Origin: Actinomycetota bacterium
GTDB taxonomy: Bacteria; Actinomycetota; Actinomycetes; Nanopelagicales; Nanopelagicaceae
Reading direction: 5' to 3'
NCBI GenBank assembly: GCA_947377725.1
Contig: CANCGX010000050.1
Location: 1-7,367, forward strand
DNA length: 7,367 nt
Under the pieces are notes generated by a model, which was not told the DNA's origin, searched no databases, and worked only from the letters and a program-made list of their open reading frames with translations. A program made the translations under genes and the position numbers. Below, piece after piece: positions 6,331 through 7,367 of this stretch (position 1 is its first letter; the number at the start of each line of letters is the position of its first letter).

Positions 6331-6963
6331 ATGAATATCTGGACTGCGCAAGGCGCGATTAATACCTTTGGACTTGCAGGCATCTATGCAATTCTCTTTT
6401 TGGAAACTGGTCTGCCGCTCGTTCTCGGCCTCCCGGGTGACTCACTTCTCTTTATTGCTGGAGTTGCGGCATCAGGCACTGGAACTGCTATCCACTTAAA
6501 GATTTCCATGGCCGCTCTGGCTATCGGTGCACCTGTTTTTGCCATCGCTGGATCACAGCTTGGTCACTGGCTTGGTATTAAGTACGGAATTAAGTTGTTC
6601 CAAAAAGAAGATTCTAAATACTTCAACCCTGCCCGTCTTCGTACCATGGAAAAATGGATGGCGAAATATGGGTACGGAAAGATGATTTTCTTGGGTCGAT
6701 TCATCCCAGTTGTACGACATCTTGTAAATCCAGTTGCTGGAATTTTAGAGATGCCTCATAAAAAATTCTTCTTCTGGAATGTAATCAGTGCGCTTGTGTG
6801 GACTGAAGGATTTATTTGGGGTGGATATTGGATTGGCGAGAGCCTCAAGGGCTCTGTTGATCAATACATCGTGCCGATTGTTGCGGTGATTGTGATTGTT
6901 TCAGTTGCACCAATTGCATGGGAAGTAATCAAAGAATGGCGCACACGCAAACATTTGTCTTAA
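6331..6963 (+). CDS. DedA family membrane protein (SNARE-associated/VTT domain)
   Basis: From the ATG at 6331 this is a 210-residue polytopic inner-membrane protein, normal length for the family. DedA proteins are linked to membrane-lipid (polyprenyl or phospholipid) translocation and envelope homeostasis. Landmarks are the N-terminal re-entrant region FLETGLPLVLGLPGDSLLFIAG (23-44) with acidic E25 and D37, and the conserved FLGRFIPVVRHLVNPVAG (120-137), whose two arginines R123 and R129 match the essential pair known from DedA proteins. Hydrophobic helices run at about 58-80, 147-168 and 178-200, and the tail KEWRTRKHLS is basic and probably cytosolic. An in-frame GTG at 6310 would add 7 residues, but it lacks a well-spaced ribosome site and lies upstream of the TACAAT box, so I chose the ATG with leaderless translation. 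Its stop lies 2 nt from that of the convergent pyrE. Confidence 0.93.
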   Translation: MNIWTAQGAINTFGLAGIYAILFLETGLPLVLGLPGDSLLFIAGVAASGTGTAIHLKISMAALAIGAPVFAIAGSQLGHWLGIKYGIKLFQKEDSKYFNPARLRTMEKWMAKYGYGKMIFLGRFIPVVRHLVNPVAGILEMPHKKFFFWNVISALVWTEGFIWGGYWIGESLKGSVDQYIVPIVAVIVIVSVAPIAWEVIKEWRTRKHLS

Positions 6964-6978
6964 GTTTATAAACCTAAG
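6959..6978. repeat. Imperfect AT-rich palindrome spanning both convergent stop codons
   Basis: CTTAAGTTTA and TAAACCTAAG are mirror arms pairing 9 of 10 positions with no spacer. Both the DedA TAA (6961-6963) and the pyrE TAA (6966-6968) fall inside. With few GC pairs and no U-tract it is a weak terminator candidate at most, but there is nothing else between these convergent genes to end transcription. Confidence 0.4.
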
Positions 6979-7367
6979 TCAGTGAGAGAGTAAGCGTATT
7001 TATATTCGAGGTTATTCTCTTTAAGTAAAGGTGCTGCTCCACGTTCAACAATAGTTGCAACTCCAACAACAATTGCGCCAGCTTCGCGAAGTGCTTCAAC
7101 TGCCGTCATTACAGATCCACCAGTTGTTGAGGTGTCTTCCACTGCAAGAACGCGCTTTCCTTGAACATCTGGTCCTTCAATGCGGCGTTGTAGTCCATGT
7201 GCTTTCTCGGCTTTACGTACAACGAATGCATCCAACTTGCGACCTTGTTGCGCCGCTACATGCATCATTGCTGTTGCAACAGGATCTGCTCCGAGTGTTA
7301 AACCACCAACAGCTTCGTAATCCCAATCTTTTGTTGTCTCCAACATAACAGCGCCAACTAGAGGTGC
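6966..7367 (-). CDS. pyrE: Orotate phosphoribosyltransferase, C-terminal part (cut by window edge)
   Basis: The last 133 residues of PyrE are present; the frame stays open through the right edge, so about 45-50 N-terminal residues lie outside. PyrE joins orotate and PRPP to give OMP in de novo pyrimidine synthesis, in the cytosol, as a dimer. Counting from the window edge: GGLTLGADPVA (21-31) in the core, FVVRKAEKAHG (48-58) containing the flexible catalytic-loop lysines, and the PRPP-binding loop VLAVEDTSTTGG (73-84). The C-terminus YSLTDLGL is typical of actinobacterial PyrE. The methionine at 7346-7344 is internal, since the upstream codons APLVGAV continue the same alignment-like sequence. 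It is convergent with the DedA gene. Confidence 0.95.
   Translation of the reverse strand, partial: APLVGAVMLETTKDWDYEAVGGLTLGADPVATAMMHVAAQQGRKLDAFVVRKAEKAHGLQRRIEGPDVQGKRVLAVEDTSTTGGSVMTAVEALREAGAIVVGVATIVERGAAPLLKENNLEYKYAYSLTDLGL

Noticed and set aside
7344..7346. ATG as the start of a short 126-residue phosphoribosyltransferase.
   Set aside because: The frame continues upstream to the window edge with PyrE-like residues, so this is an internal methionine of a truncated gene, not a real start.

Overview
The window looks like a piece of a streamlined actinobacterial chromosome. The PyrE C-terminus, the S33 'TAP-like' secreted hydrolase, the DedA protein and a FrcABC-type sugar transporter with a single-domain ATPase all resemble actinobacterial families. 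Moderate GC content, very short intergenic gaps, overlapping start/stop codons and apparently leaderless starts suggest a compact genome such as a freshwater planktonic actinobacterium (Nanopelagicales/acI, Planktophila-like). That lineage is an inference from style and protein resemblance, not a database result.

Layout. Positions 1-221 hold no convincing complete gene: an edge-truncated open frame, then a strong stem-loop (149-184) that ends the transport operon. Positions 222-3045, minus strand, encode a complete ribose/fructose-class ABC importer in the order ATPase, permease, substrate-binding protein, with 1-nt and 4-nt overlaps. Upstream of the ATPase (3046-3181) lies a control region with a perfect 16-bp palindrome and a second imperfect copy 18 bp away, both CG-centred like LacI-family operators. 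One palindrome overlaps a good extended -10 box. Positions 3182-4783, same strand, hold a small P-loop kinase-like protein (TTG start abutting the previous stop) and a DUF4432/aldose-1-epimerase-like protein. Positions 4834-6282 encode a secreted alpha/beta hydrolase of peptidase family S33. A short divergent promoter region (6283-6330) separates it from a plus-strand DedA membrane protein (6331-6963). That gene converges, with only 2 nt between stop codons, on the C-terminal two thirds of orotate phosphoribosyltransferase (6966-7367), cut by the window edge.

How the genes work together. The importer, the mutarotase-like protein and the small kinase form a plausible sugar capture, anomer conversion and phosphorylation cassette. 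The substrate cannot be named from sequence, and the predicted regulator is not encoded in the window. The secreted hydrolase, DedA and PyrE are ordinary neighbours with no clear functional link to the sugar genes. I found no mobile element, CRISPR array, tRNA or rRNA. The most novel part is the DUF4432 plus small-kinase pair and its operator-controlled transporter; most of the window is otherwise conventional.
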